NCBI RefSeq assembly: GCF_009017415.1
Contig: NC_092406.1
Coordinates: 2,976,001 to 3,040,000 of the forward strand
Length of the DNA stretch: 64,000 nt
From: Aspergillus flavus
Lineage: Eukaryota; Ascomycota; Eurotiomycetes; Eurotiales; Aspergillaceae
Reading direction: 5' to 3'
In this document: piece after piece, positions 50,401-63,356 of the stretch
Layout: each line of letters starts with the position of its first letter
Numbering within the stretch: the first letter of the stretch is position 1
The notes under the pieces: generated by a model
The model's database searches: none
What the model saw: the letters and a program-made list of their open reading frames with translations, nothing else
What the model was told of the DNA's origin: nothing
Translations under genes and position numbers: made by a program

Positions 50401-51877
50401 ATAACGACCAGCCACAAGACAAAGCATAAAATCCCCATACATCAACAACACCACACCAAACCACACCACCAAAGTAGAAAAGAAACCAAACCAACCCTAC
50501 CACCCACATTATATACCACCAACCCTCCACTCCAAACCCATCATCATAAACACCACAACCCAAACCACAAAAACCACCACCAAAATAAACCCCATATCCC
50601 ACACTAACCACAAACCCTATAACAACAACCAATATAGCCCTACCTAGCCCCTACCAAAGTAACCCAAGTGCAAGGCCGCCCCACGCGCTTCCTTCCTTCC
50701 CCAAAGTCAAAGCTAGCTAAAATCTCCTAGCCTCATCCACCCGCATCGATCTGTCTACCGAATACGAGCCCATCCAAAACAAGTTTAGTCCGGGCCCTTC
50801 TTTTCCACCTATGCATCATGCCGATCATCATCATTGTGTCGGTGACGGCTTGAGGTGTGTATTTTGCTTGTCGTCGAATGAGAATGCAGATATGGGAAAG
50901 GTAAATTGCAGGTTGTTTGGGTTAGAGTTTTGGTGTGTACTGTGTAGTGGTAGGTTGGCTATATATATCTTTTGACTTTGGGTTTTGGTACTGGGGTTTT
51001 TTTTGGGGGGGGGTCGATGGTGTTGTATGTATGGTATTGTATGGCATAGTATCTATGGATTTATTTTGTCTAATTTGTGTGCTTAGGAGTATGTGTGTAG
51101 ATGGGTTTGTCTGGATGGTGGGTGTGGAGGCGCTGTCTTGTTTCTGTGGTGGCTTTTTTATTTGTTTGTTGATTGTTAGGTATTGTGACTTGGTACTTGG
51201 GGATCGGCGGGTATAGTACTGTACATTCCTGAGACCCTTACTTTAGATTTGACTAAATATGCGGGATTCTAAATTTATCCCGACCTCGTGGTATTGACAT
51301 AATCCCCTTTTTTCTGTTACTTCGTGCAGGTATTGTACAGGTCATGTCTGTAGGTTGCCGATCAGCTCCAGTTGAATGAAACTCAACAGTTTCATGATCT
51401 CATGCCCTCCCTGATGGCCTCGTTTCGTCTCGTTGCTATTAATAGATGACCTGGTGAAACCTTACAGGACGGAAGCAAGATGATCGGGGATAGTTTGTCA
51501 TATCATTATACATGGTAATTATCTCAAAGCGAACGCCAAACGGGTATATGATTTTGATATCCATATCAATCCATGCTCTCATGTAGCCTCATTCTGTCCT
51601 GGTGTTCCTGTATCGCTGCAGCATATCGCAGGATCGTAACGAATGTCAGGCATGCAAAAATCCAAAATAATGTGCACTAAATGCAACAATAGTGAAATGA
51701 AAAACCCCCATTCAAAATATAAGAGTACCAGCCCTTCTATCCATCCAACCCCATGTGAGATCCAAGCTCAAGTCCATATGCCGTGTAAATAGAATGAAAA
51801 GTTGGTTAAGGGTATATAGGGATTTTTCTTTTTTTGTTTCTTTTTTCTTTTCTTTCCAGTCGACCATCTTTCCATCT
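47491..51877. other. 4.4-kb gene-poor region with strand-skewed tracts
   Basis: No convincing gene. Open frames at 48739-49240 on the minus strand look faintly protein-like (SYYCDLDSTVLEASIDEF) but are short and broken. Positions 50390-50640 are extremely A/C-rich and 50930-51210 are G/T-rich on the + strand; frames there (rich in Gly/Val/Tyr/Trp) merely reflect composition. Confidence 0.5.
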
Positions 51878-53764
51878 TCAGGTGCAGATACTTCCTGTCC
51901 AGCACGGCTCCGCAGTGCTATATCCTCCCACGATTTGTTGAGGCTCACCGTAGAGATCCACGTTCAGTCCGACAGTTCCGTCCACTCGCGATAGCTCCCC
52001 GCAAACCATATCATCCACATATGGTGGTGGATATGTGGGCGACTGATGGAGCGAGCCGGTATGGCTGTACTCACACAGTTCTTCTCGTGGGTCGGAGAGC
52101 AAACTTGGAGACGGTGGGTAAAGACTCTGGGCGCCTGGTGCTGTGACGTAGGTTCCATTTACATCGAATGGAGAACTAGCGATCGTCACGGCTGGGGGAG
52201 ACTGGAGCGGCGGGGTGTAAGGTGCGCATGTAGCGGTAGAGGAAGGAGAGGATGATGACGCCAGAGTGTAATCTTGCATAGAATGGTAAGGACTCGCGGG
52301 AGACGGCGAGTAGTCGAGGGAGGTCCGCGGCGACCACTGAAGGCGGCTTTTATATTGGGCGACGATATGTCGAGGTAATTCCATAATGGTCGAGGCTAAC
52401 TGGAGATCAGGGTTGTACGGCTCCGACATGCTCCTAGTAATAATGATTCGATAGATGTCTTCGATGGGGCCGACGGATAGCGGGCCGAGGTATGCGCCTC
52501 CTAGGTCAGGGAACAAACTATCCAAAACCACGCCAATACCAAAGAATTGAGCCAAAATGGCGAGGGCTCCTAGGTCTGCGTCTCCACCTCGGAGCATGGC
52601 CGGGGGAAGCCAAAAGAGCCACCTTCGCAGGGGCTGCATGCGCTCAAAGGCCTGTTCCGGAGTTAAGGACAGAAGATCTCGCCTGAAATGGCGTACGAAT
52701 TCAAGGAGTTCTCCGATCCGACGGTAGTGTTCGGGGTTGTGAGCAACGCGCTTCTGGACGTTCTGAAGGGCTATGGTCGTTTGGTCGAGGCTAACAAGGT
52801 CCTCATCTTGGAACTGGTAGCCCGTCATCATTGGGGTATTAGTACATCCCAAGTACCTTTGGTTCTCCAGGTACATGGCTAGTTCGGATTCGTGTTTCCA
52901 GATCGGATGCATTGAGTTCAGAACGGTTGTGAGTCCCTGTTGCAGGGACGCCCAGCTATGCCTAGAAAGCTATTAGTATTACAACGTAACCGGCTTCATA
53001 AAATCACATACCATTCCGAAGCCTGCCAGGAAAGGAGGATGGAGGCTGCGAGGATAGCATCACAGTTGCCTTTCGAGAAAGTACCGATAGCCTTGTGCAA
53101 GCCCTGAATCGCAACCCCCCTGTGGTGATAGGCGAGCTGTTTAGTTTCCTTATTTCGCGTGATCCAGGCCAAATGTGACGCCGACAAAGTAAGGATGGAA
53201 CTCATGACAAAGTCATTGGTAATCGCTATGTTGAGGAATCTGTCGGATGTTAGTACCCCACTCACAAAACAAGACCCGGCCTTTGCGCTTACGTTGGCAT
53301 CTTCTGCGCCCAGATCGTGGAGTTACTAAAGCCACGACGATGTAGGTCGATGGATAATCCGATAATGTGGTGGATTAAACGAAGATCGGTTCGCGAGAGT
53401 TTGCTCCAACAACTGCGTGGGTACTGTACCAGCTCTGGGAACGGAGGCACACCCGTGATGTGCCAATTCTTGATTTCCGTCTCGATTTCGGCGGACATGA
53501 GAAGATCAGGGATTTTGCGGGTGTTAGATGATTCGTCGTGGACGGTAGCGACATCCATGTAGTCGCAGCGACAGTTATGTTTGGTACAATTCCGGCTACT
53601 CTGTCCGTCAGCCACAGCACATTTGCACAATATGCCCATGTAGTATACGCGTACCATTGTGGAAAACTCTCATCGCAACGAATATGTCGTCTCTTACATG
53701 TTTTGCAGCCGAAACGGGACTTGGTATGGCTCTTGCGAGGAGGGCCACCACCGGGACCGGCCAT
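51878..53764 (-). CDS. Upc2-like Zn(II)2Cys6 transcription factor, apparent frameshift
   Basis: Exons 53764-53655, 53595-53293, 53239-53012 and 52962-51878 encode about 574 aa. The zinc cluster (GCKTCKRRHIRCDESFPQ continuing into CRNCTKHNCRCDY, joined across intron 1) is of the type found in sterol-uptake regulators such as Upc2/Ecm22 and many filamentous paralogues; the middle region (LTLSASHLAWITRN, LLSWQASEW, MHPIWKHESELAMYLENQR) fits the same group. The C-terminal third is Pro/Ser-rich. Using the best acceptor for exon 4, the conserved SWASLQQGLTTVL reads one frame off the MHPIWKHE segment; an extra T near 52920-52928 would explain it. A downstream AG at 52938 keeps the frame open but deletes the SWASL block. 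The gene stands alone between two large gene-free stretches. An upstream in-frame ATG at 53818 is less likely. Confidence 0.82.
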
Positions 53765-56700
53765 ATTGTCTGGATACAGGAAAAACGCAAGACAATGTAA
53801 TGGTCTCAATGGAAACAAACAGGGCTACCCACTCGGCAGCCAAAGGATGTGTAGAAGGCGTAGCACAACACAACACTGCGTAATAAGGCAGTGGGTAAGG
53901 GTCGAATGACAACAAGAGGAAGTCTTCTCGGGTTATGTATCGAAAGGTAAACGGGGGAAAGAGGGGAAGGCAGAGGAGAGATGCAGGTATATAGCAGTAC
54001 TAATAGCCAAGCCTAGAGATGCAGACTCCAAAAATAACCTCGAGCCTCAGCCCCGGGTGGAGGAAGAAACGAGGAACGAGATGAAGAATGTCCGCACGTG
54101 GGGAATACGAGAAAACGGCAAGGGAGGGGAATTGGGCTGTTTTGTTTTGACGAATATTTTGACAGGAACAAGAGGAGTTGAAAGGATTATAAGAGGTGGA
54201 GGGTTATAATTAAGTCACAGTCAGGGCCAGTAGGCTAATAGTCCAGGAATGCATGCAGCCTTTGGAGCTGAGGGACCACTCATAATAAGGTAAGGAAGAT
54301 CAGACAGAAGAGAAAAAAAAAAGACGAGGAAAAAATAATTAAACTAAAAGGAAATAAAAAGAATAAATGTTTAATTTAAATCAGAGAAATATTAAATAAA
54401 TAAAAAAAAGAAAGAAACTTGAGAAAGTAGGGGACTAGTCAAATCTCTGGGGATGCGTTCCAAACGCCACGAGACGGCCGGTCAGATGCTGATCTCCTGA
54501 GAATGTAGTAGTAATAAGAAAAAGTAAGAGAAGAAAAAGTAAGTGCAGACTGTTCAAGGATACCTTCAGTAGATGAGGTGGGGATGGGGAAAATTGAAAA
54601 GACAAGAGATGAGAGGTGGAGGGGAGAAGTAAGTATGGACTATAACCACAATAGGAGCCCGAAGCGTATTATTATTAGTAGTTGGATGGATTAAAGACCG
54701 AGGATTCCTGAAAATCATGGTTTTGAGCCTCTTCCCGTCAGTTTCCCTTTTGGATCTCTCAATCTGAAAAAAAGAAAAAGAGATAAAATTAAAGGGAAGA
54801 GGAAAATACAGAATAGTCAATTAAAAAAAAAAAATCTATTAAAAAAAGATGGGAAAAAAAAAAGGATAGGCAGGATTAACGTGTGTATGGAGTACATACA
54901 GTTAGCACCTAACTTAGTACCGACAGGGAATGTGAGGCCTGGATTAACCCCCATTCAAGGAGGGTTACTTTGGACGGCAGCGTGGCTGCCCATGAGTTTC
55001 ATTAGTCACATTGTTCGGGCGAGGACCACATGGCAGCACCACCACCAGGATTATTTCCATTCTCATGCCTCCCCTGCTACTGTCTATTCCGGAAATTGCT
55101 AAGTCTCCTTCCTGGCGGGCCCCATCTCGAAAAGATCCGAAGGAATTCTTCCCCTTCCACTGCATTCCTTTGCTTCTACGTTGCCCCTTCATCTCAGGTT
55201 AATTTGGTCCCAAATGAAAAAGTTGGGGCCAAAAGGGTAATCAATCCCCATAGCCCAAGTGGGTGGGACGCGAGTCACGCCAAGTCAGATTTCTGTAAGG
55301 ATGTTGAGTCTAAGCCTCTCTACCAAATATGCTTGAACTCTAGTCACGGGAATCGTCCGATACCAAATAGGCAACTATCGATGGGAAAGGAAGAAATAAT
55401 CGGGAGAAGAACAAAAAGTAAAACAAAAGAGAGAGAGAAAGAAAAAAAGAAAGAAAGAAGAGGCGAGCGCCGAGACTGGGACGGATGTAGAAACACCTTG
55501 GATGTGGCGTATCTAAGCATGTTCATGGTCCAGAAACCATGTGTGGACAACGGAAGCCAGGCCTCATCGTTCAAATCGATCCTCTGGGTGACAAGTCTGG
55601 TCGTAGAATGGGGTAAAGTCTGGACAGGGTCTGCGGAAATCCATTACCATAGCTTAGGTTAGGTTGACCCAAAGAATCAACCTGACGGATGGGGTTGGCC
55701 GACAAACCACCTGATTGGGTAAGTCTGTGGTGGGGAAGTCTTTTTTTTCGTCGTTTTTTCTTGTTCGTCTACGGCCATTTGATATTCTCCATCTTTGACC
55801 CAGACCGAACAGTATTGTGGTTGTCTAAGGTTCTCACCCACTCACTCAATCTTGGGCAGTAGGTTTTCGATGACACACAGTGGGTAGACGGGTCTGTCAT
55901 TGATTGGCGTCAGATTAAAGTCGCTAATCACATGGTTTTCATTACTTAACGATCGGATTTTGTTTACCCTCAAATGTCCGATCCCAGGGGTAGCTTGACT
56001 CTCTGTCAACGACCAGACACCCTGTCCTGGAACCATGTGGGCTTTGTTATTTTCCTTCTGAACCTCTCATTCCCTGTCTATTTTCCGTTCTGGACAACGT
56101 ATGTATTGGATAACGTCGAACCGATAGCCCCTCTTACTGTATAAGTGTATCATCATGATGATCGCCTGCTTTGACTCAAAGGGACCCTTGTCCCGTTACT
56201 AGAACTTGGAGATCGTCAACCAACAACCTTGCCCTATGACCGATATGGTTATATCCAACGAACATCCACTCTTAAAGAAGTACAAAAAAAAAGAAAAGAA
56301 AAGAAAATTCAAAAATAACCCCAATCATCCTTGGAGGCTCGAGGAAGGTACCGGTGAGAAAAGGGGAAGATAATCCATCTATTATTGGATGCGCTACGCT
56401 ACACCTGCACAATTGCTTTTTGGCGTCGCTTCCGCGCTAGCAGGGGATTCAAAGAGTTATATTGCTTTTTCATCCTGATGCCTCGTGGACGTAGTCCAAT
56501 TCAAACAGATGTCACCAACAAATGAATCCCGCGGATCCGTCCGCATAAGGAATGTTGATATGATGTAGCGAACGATTGCCTCGCCAGGCGGACTAAGCGC
56601 ACCGTTCATGGTGCCTGGAAATCACCAGAAAACTAGGGGAAAACTTTAGCACCCCGCTAGGGGAGATGCTGCCTATAGTTCCTCCACGACTCTATAGCGT

Positions 56701-59700
56701 CACGATGGATGGTTTCCTACCCCTGATGATGGGGTAGATAGCGCGCAACTTTCATGTACTGTTTGCAGAGTCTCTTGCAATGCGCCGTTTTTATCCGACG
56801 CTAGGGGATGCACGTTTGTATTGCCGGTATCAAGCGGAGCTCGATACATAAGAACCGTAAAAACACACACGGTCTAAATTCGGGAATAGCAACCGACTCT
56901 CTCGGTCAATACTCCAATCAGTAACGGAGGGGTACTTCGGCCGAGGGCTTCTCAACCTTTCCCTCATGACCATTAGAAAACCTGTCTGACGGGTCTCCCA
57001 AGTATCTTTACACACGGACACCCATGGAGAGAATAAGCGATCATACAGCCAAGCCACTAAGGCACCGAATCACCTGTCCAGGGTCACTGCGTATGCAGCT
57101 AAGATTTAGTTCCTCCAACTAAGATTTAGATCGAGGCTGCCAACCTTCTACGGACAAGGCACGGAGCACTGTCGAACGAGAAGCCTCTCCTCTCTGGCGG
57201 ACTGGCCCAAACGTTGAACTTGTTTTCATTCTTCGACAAATCCGGTAACCTCCTGCACCCAAGATAGCCTAAACTAGTAATGCTTGCGGCTGAGCCACGG
57301 GCGACCAGTGGGGCAGTGAGCCCTACGACCGTGTGTGAAGATGACCTCGCCCGCTGTCCCGGGATGGCGGGTTTTGAGTTCCCTCGGATGGTGTTACCGT
57401 GGATGAAGTGCATGGCCATACTGGGGGCAACTTGAATGACCTGTGACAGCCTTGATGAGAAGAGGAGGGGAGAGTAGCACAGTTTCAGCCTTGATGGAGG
57501 GCAAAACCCGTGTGTTACGCATTCCCAGATGAAACAGAACTCGTCAGTCCGATCCACGTCAGTTCGCTAATTTTAAACGTATCAGGAAACCGGTAAGGAG
57601 CTCCCATCTTATCAGAGAAGAAATTAAAAGAAAAAATAAAAAAGATAGGGGGTGGGCTAAAGTGAAAAGCCATCAAATGCTAACGCGAAACCACCTTGAA
57701 CTAAATTAAGAGCTAAACGCGAATCGTTGTGAAACTCTCTTTCGGTTCCAATCTGATTGGATCAACAGAGGGCCCTGAAGGAGGATTTCCAGATAAGGTA
57801 AATGCCCTAGAACGCTAAGCGGACGAGGTTAATGAAGGCTTCTAACTTATAGGGAGAAAAACCCTTCGGGGGCTGCGGTCCGGGTCCACGGTCGCGGGCG
57901 ACCGAGATTAAGAATCAGCGATCAGTTAATCCTGCCCGCTTATTGGCTGGGTCGGATAAGGTAGGGGATACTTTAATTCTCGACCTTTCGGGCAATGTCC
58001 TGCTGAAAGCCTCGACAATTGTTGACGATGACGGCATTTCTAGGCTCACCCTCGACCTGCATCAATCGAGGAGTGTGCATGCATTGGAAAGTGTGTAACA
58101 CAAAAGCCTCATGCCACGTTTTTATTTTTTGATCTTTGAGGAAGAAAAATCCCTTGAGTAGAGACTAATGGATGCTTGTTCCCTGTCAATGATGCTAGAG
58201 CTTTGAGGTCTTGGCAGTATAGGACGTATCCCATTTGTCCGGACAGCTGGAGACAAGCCCATTTGTGCATTCTTGGTCACTATCCCATAGATGGAATTAG
58301 TCGCGCCCTAACGGCTTTTTCAACCAGAGCCACCACCAGATTCCCGCCAAGGTTGCCAAGGACGTGTGCATCCCAGGTAGCTGGGAGACGAGACTATCCA
58401 CAATTCAAGACCTTCATCTGGTTAGAATTCGACAGAGAAAAGAGACTGGGAGAGAGAAAGAGAAGAATTGGGAACGGACTAAACTGACCTTCCCCCAAGT
58501 CCCGCTAACCAAATCCCGTAAGAAACGGACAAAACCGACCCGTCAGACGGGAGACGACCAATGGCAAGTCCCGAGCCATTCTCCGCATTCGATAGACTGC
58601 CCCAGGATGGTCAAGTCTCGTGATTGGCAAATGGGAAGTTACTCCGTCACGCCCCCCTTGGCAGTTTTCTTAGGGCCAAGCAGCCCGTCGCGAGATGTCA
58701 CCTAATGTGGTTAGGTGTGTTCCAGACCCAGGTCACCGCTTTTTAATTCAGAAAAGCGTTAGGGTTGGTCAACTTTGTTTAGCTTCGGCGTAACTTTATT
58801 CGCTTTTTGCCCATCATCACTATTGATCGGATGTTCATTAGGCCATCATATTAGACTACGACTACAACTTTGATGGCTTGGAGACAGGTCATGCTCATGT
58901 TTGCCTATCGAGCTCCCCCAACGAAGCTCTGACAGTGGTGACTCACCTTACACAGGCATCTTGCACGCCATGTGGACTGATATTAACCAGCCACTGGTGG
59001 GGACTTTTTCAACGATGGACGATGTACCTTTTTTTTTATTGAGTTACGCTCTCGCTTCGCCATGTCAGAAACCCTATCTAGAATACCTGTATACTCAATA
59101 GAGGAGTAAAATGCGACCAAAGTTAAAATCTCCTGCTGATCTGTCGTTCAGCCGTCTCGTCTGTCAATGATACACTCAAATGACAACAGCTGGTTGGGTG
59201 TACCTCGAGCTACAGTGGGTATGCGTCAAGCATAGATACATTGGTACTGTACATGCTCCAGAAGGCCCAATGTACATACAGCCAATCCTGGTAACCGTCA
59301 CGCATCCCAGATGTCGTCCTGCACTGTTACTGTGACAGTGGTCGATATATCAATACCACTCCATGTATGGAGTACATACCGGCCCCACTCAGAGGACGTC
59401 AAACCAACGCTTAAACTATCAGCTTCTGGACTAGTTGTCAATAGCAGAGGGAGAGGAATAACACCTAGTCTTGTCTGCTGGCTTATGAATCAGGCGTGCA
59501 AGGACCTGATTTGAACATTGACTCACCCTTCCCTGAGGAACCATTCCTATCCTATCATAGCGCCATCAGGCGTTGTCTATGAGGTAAGCTCGCTGAAGCC
59601 CGGGTCTGGGTCTTGACATCACCGGGCACCTCTACATCGGTGTCTACCTATAACGTTCCTCCTTCCTGATCACCATACCTCAGGTATCGAACCGACAAAA

Positions 59701-62645
59701 TGTCAAAATCGATTAATAATATGAGGCATGACCTCACACCTCCCCAATGAACCAAGGTCAATGCAGAACCCTATCTGTAAGAGAACCGTGACAAAAATAG
59801 TAAAAAGGGCTAATTTGGACGGAAGGTCCTGCCCCAGGAAAAAAAGGTCACCTTACCCGACAGATAGAACCAGATTGGGCCTTAGGCCAGAAAGCTAGTA
59901 CCAAAAGCTGGGTACATCTTAATCTTGCCTCCTCTCTCCACCAATCTTATCATGACTTCGACATGGTCAGAAGTCCCTCCGCACCATACCCAATACAGCT
60001 TTATTCACGACGAACGCATTCTGCCCTGTCGTATGATCTGATTGGCCCCGCCTGCCACCAACAACAACCCGTTCCAGTCGCCCATTGCCAAGCCCCGTAC
60101 CCTAATTTCCATTATTAGCCACCAGAGCCTACTATACTAAGTAATCCTTACTAACTACCTACGTAGTAGTAGATTCAAGATTGTCAACATCCAATTCCCC
60201 AACGGATATAGTATCCTGCCTCCGATCTACAACGGAGTCCTCCCCCTTCCTTTACCGGAGTTCGACTCCCTCGACCCTCCGTGCGGGCGGGACTTTCCGT
60301 TGCATACTTTACCTAGATCAGTTTCATCTCGCGAAGGTTTCAGATAGACCAAGTAGATCTCTGGTCTCTGGTAGGTGGGAAGCGAGATTAAACAGAAAAC
60401 CCTTCTCCATTGATACGTTCCTCACTTTCTCTCCGCGGAGACCACCCTGCCGTCTCGTGCATGCATGCTAACTTAAGGGTCCTTAACGACCATGAACCGG
60501 TGGTTCTTGGCTCTGGGGGCGGAAAATGGAGAGATTGGCATTGCAGGCTGAGCCATCAGATGCAGGTTCAACGAGGTACATACCTATACTTAGCAACCCG
60601 TGTCCCTTGTGAAGGATGGTCATTTCCTTTTCAAATGAGGATTTGCGCCCTTGATGATCAAGTTAGATTTCCTTGGCGCTGCCTTTTTGACTCGATCTGA
60701 ACCCGTAGTGTGGTGTGTTTGTGATTGTGTTACCGTCGCAGGCGCATGGGAAACTTCATAAGGCGTGGGACATGGAGGGTTAGTCTACTGGCCGGCACGC
60801 CTCCCCCACTCCTCAGGGCGCATGGACTTGCATGCGAATGTTGCTATATTTGGACCCCTGATTCTGGTATTCTTGGAGGTGGTTATTGTGGGTGATAGAC
60901 ATGCGCCAGCGGGTGAAGAGCGCTCTTCCATGCTATGGACCGTGCTACTTGTGTAACGTTCCCTACTCGTGGCTTTCTACAGGTGTGGATCAATGCGCTG
61001 GGCTTGGGGCGTGGGAATTGAGCAAAAGCAAAGCAACGTAGACGAAGTATTGATTTGGGCTAGTTGTTGCTTTGGTGACCTCATCGCGAATTCACCCGAG
61101 GTTCATTTTGGGGGTGTTCCTTCTATCCGTTGGACCCTTGCTACGCTATGCATTTGGGCGTTCACGTAACCTGTAGATGTAGGTTGGCTCTTAGTTCCTT
61201 CGAAATTAGTTAATGAGTGAAGGGTTCTGAGCTATGTGGATCCATTCGTCGGGGTTCACTCGGTACAATCCTGGAGGAGGATTTGTATGGAGACTGGGGC
61301 TATCCTCTGTAGGTGAGACTTGGCCGGATTCAGTTCACGATGCTGTCTATGTCTCGGGGTTTCTGGGTATGTATGGCTTTTCCAGGAGCTTCTTGAAGAC
61401 ATACTTTGCTACCTAACACGTTCAGATAAATTATGTGGCTTCGTGACATGGCGTTAGCCCGTAGTTACCTTCGCGTAGAGTATTGAAACTTGTCGCTAGG
61501 GAAGCCAAGGAAACGTTTCTATGAGAACAGGGCTGCGGCATAGTTCCGAAGGCTAGATTCGGTGAACACTATGCTTCTCCGAAGGGACGGATACTAACGG
61601 CTATATGCCAGCTTCATGACCGGGCCCGTTGATGATATTGAAGCTCACATAACTTTCCGCTGGCCAGAGAAGTGCTACGGTTTGATGAAGCATGTAAAAC
61701 ACAAGACGCAGGGTTATGAAGGCCCGTAGGAAAGGGTATGGAAGGCTTGTGCCCTCGTCATGACGGTCAATTGCTGCGTTTCATGTTGAACGGATAAAAA
61801 CGATAATCCAATGTCGGTCTGTCATTTAGCCGGAATTTGGAACGTATGAGAAGTGGTTGGATGCGTGCAAATGCAGGTATATATGGACAATCGACAATAC
61901 GTGCTCATCACTTACAGAAAATGGTCCGCAATGCGAGCTTCAAGCTACTGGTGCTACAGTTTACTACTCCAGACGAAACAGGGCGTATTCGGGAACGTGC
62001 AAATGGGGGACAAGCTCGACTCTCTCCCGCATATCAAACTGCAAGCGAAACGGAATGACGAATCTCATATTGCACCATTGCCAAAGTGTCACAGTGCGTG
62101 GCTGATCTGATTGATATAACAACCGCTTCGAATGATGCGATAGACCGGTAATCGAATCGTCAAACTGAAGGCGCAGGGCGATAGGAGAGAGAAGTCGGCT
62201 TGGGCTACAACAAACCCCGCCATCAGACAGAATGTGGAAAGAGACATGTGAAAGATCGGTTCACGAGATGTCCATTGTTGCATCTCGATAAAACGCTAAT
62301 TCTTTTTTGTCATTTCAATCCCATAAAACCGACGTGCTGGAGGTCCTTCCAGGAAAAATGTCCACACAAACTCCTCGGAAACCAGATGTAAAACCGAGAG
62401 AAAACATTCGCTTCCAGGGGACCCATCAATCCAGCACGCGGCAAACGATCATGTCCGTATTCGTAGTTCCCAATATCCTTGGAAATGTATTAAGTCTGGA
62501 TCCATTCGTGATGCGAATTCCATTGCTGGGCTCTTAACACATGAAAATCAATGTCCGAATGGTTGCCGCCATAAGCCAACGCAATAATTCCCCAGTGTAC
62601 TCCTCCCGAAGAACCAATCCGACCCCTTGTCGCTTTTGCATATTT
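53765..62645. other. 8.9-kb region without confident genes
   Basis: Lies upstream of the Upc2-like regulator and downstream of eS28. It contains A-rich/purine-rich runs (54300-54420, 54770-54870, 55385-55470, 56283-56310), many pyrimidine tracts and only chance-like open frames; the longest (55030-55662, 210 codons) is carried by a purine repeat encoding KEREKEKKKERR. The only segment with a hint of coding is 61830-62105 (separate entry). Confidence 0.5.
61830..62105 (+). pseudogene. Cysteine-rich open segment, possible exon or relic
   Basis: After a TAG that would also serve as an intron 3' end (TTTAG), 91 codons are open to a TGA. The translation (YEKWLDACKCRYIWTIDNTC, then ELQATGATVYYSRRNRAY) has seven Cys and looks like a small extracellular domain. 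There is no in-frame ATG near its start, so an upstream exon with a signal peptide would be needed, and I did not find one. Family not recognised. It may be a remnant. Confidence 0.25.
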
Positions 62646-63002
62646 TTAGCGCAGACGTCTGGCCTCACGTTCGGATTCGAGCAAGCAGAGGATGTCGTCG
62701 ACACGGACTGTAAAGGTTATCAAGTCAGCCGGGCGCTTTTTTTCGACTTTTGAATAGAGCGAAACATACCGGGGCCCTTGACGTTACGGATGATGGAACG
62801 GCTCTGGTCATCCATGAACTCGACACGGACCTGGGTCACACCACCGCGAGAGCCTACTCTTCGTTAGATATCATCTCCCTTCGATCCCAATAACTTCCTA
62901 TTGTCCATCTCGATGCTTCAAACTGCGGGGACAGGTCATACCGGTACGGCCGAGGACGCGGGTCACCTTCACGAGCTTAACGGGGGCCTTGGCGGAATCC
63001 AT
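62646..63002 (-). CDS. rps28: 40S ribosomal protein eS28 (RPS28)
   Basis: Exons 63002-62942, 62853-62770 and 62707-62646 give 68 aa, the exact family length. Component of the small ribosomal subunit near the mRNA exit. The whole sequence is recognisable: [20 protein letters not shown], then [40 protein letters not shown] and EREARRLR. Two introns of 88 and 62 bp interrupt so short a reading frame, common for fungal ribosomal protein genes. It is the most conserved gene of the window. Confidence 0.97.
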
Positions 63003-63322
63003 TGCGAATGATTGATTCTCTCGCTGTGGTTGCGATTGATCGAGTCGAGGAGCGTGTGTTGAAGGCGAGGCGCGGGCGGTTGTCGAGATGTGCTGAATAA
63101 TTTTCAGTGCGCTTCGGTAGGGTTTCCCGTCACCGAACCCTCTCCGCTTCGGCCCAACTTAAAAGCGAAGCGACCCATCTCGGATAAACTAACCTAAAGA
63201 AGCACAACTGTCCAGGCACCTCTTGACATGAATCAACATATGAGTATCTGGGTACTCGACGTTTGGATCTCAGTCTAAGATAGTAGTACAACAAGAGAAA
63301 TAAAGGGTGGGGGCGGGGGGAA

Positions 63323-63356
<34 letters not shown>

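Noticed and set aside
50351..51216. Gly/Val/Tyr/Trp-rich open frames on both strands
   Set aside because: Purely a result of the A/C-rich and G/T-rich composition; stop codons are depleted by base bias.
55030..55662. 210-codon open frame on the + strand
   Set aside because: Carried by a purine-rich repeat giving a Lys/Glu/Arg run; the rest has no protein-like pattern and no splice context.
57126..57557. 143-codon open frame on the minus strand
   Set aside because: No recognisable domain, no promoter or intron context; consistent with chance in a G+C-balanced region.
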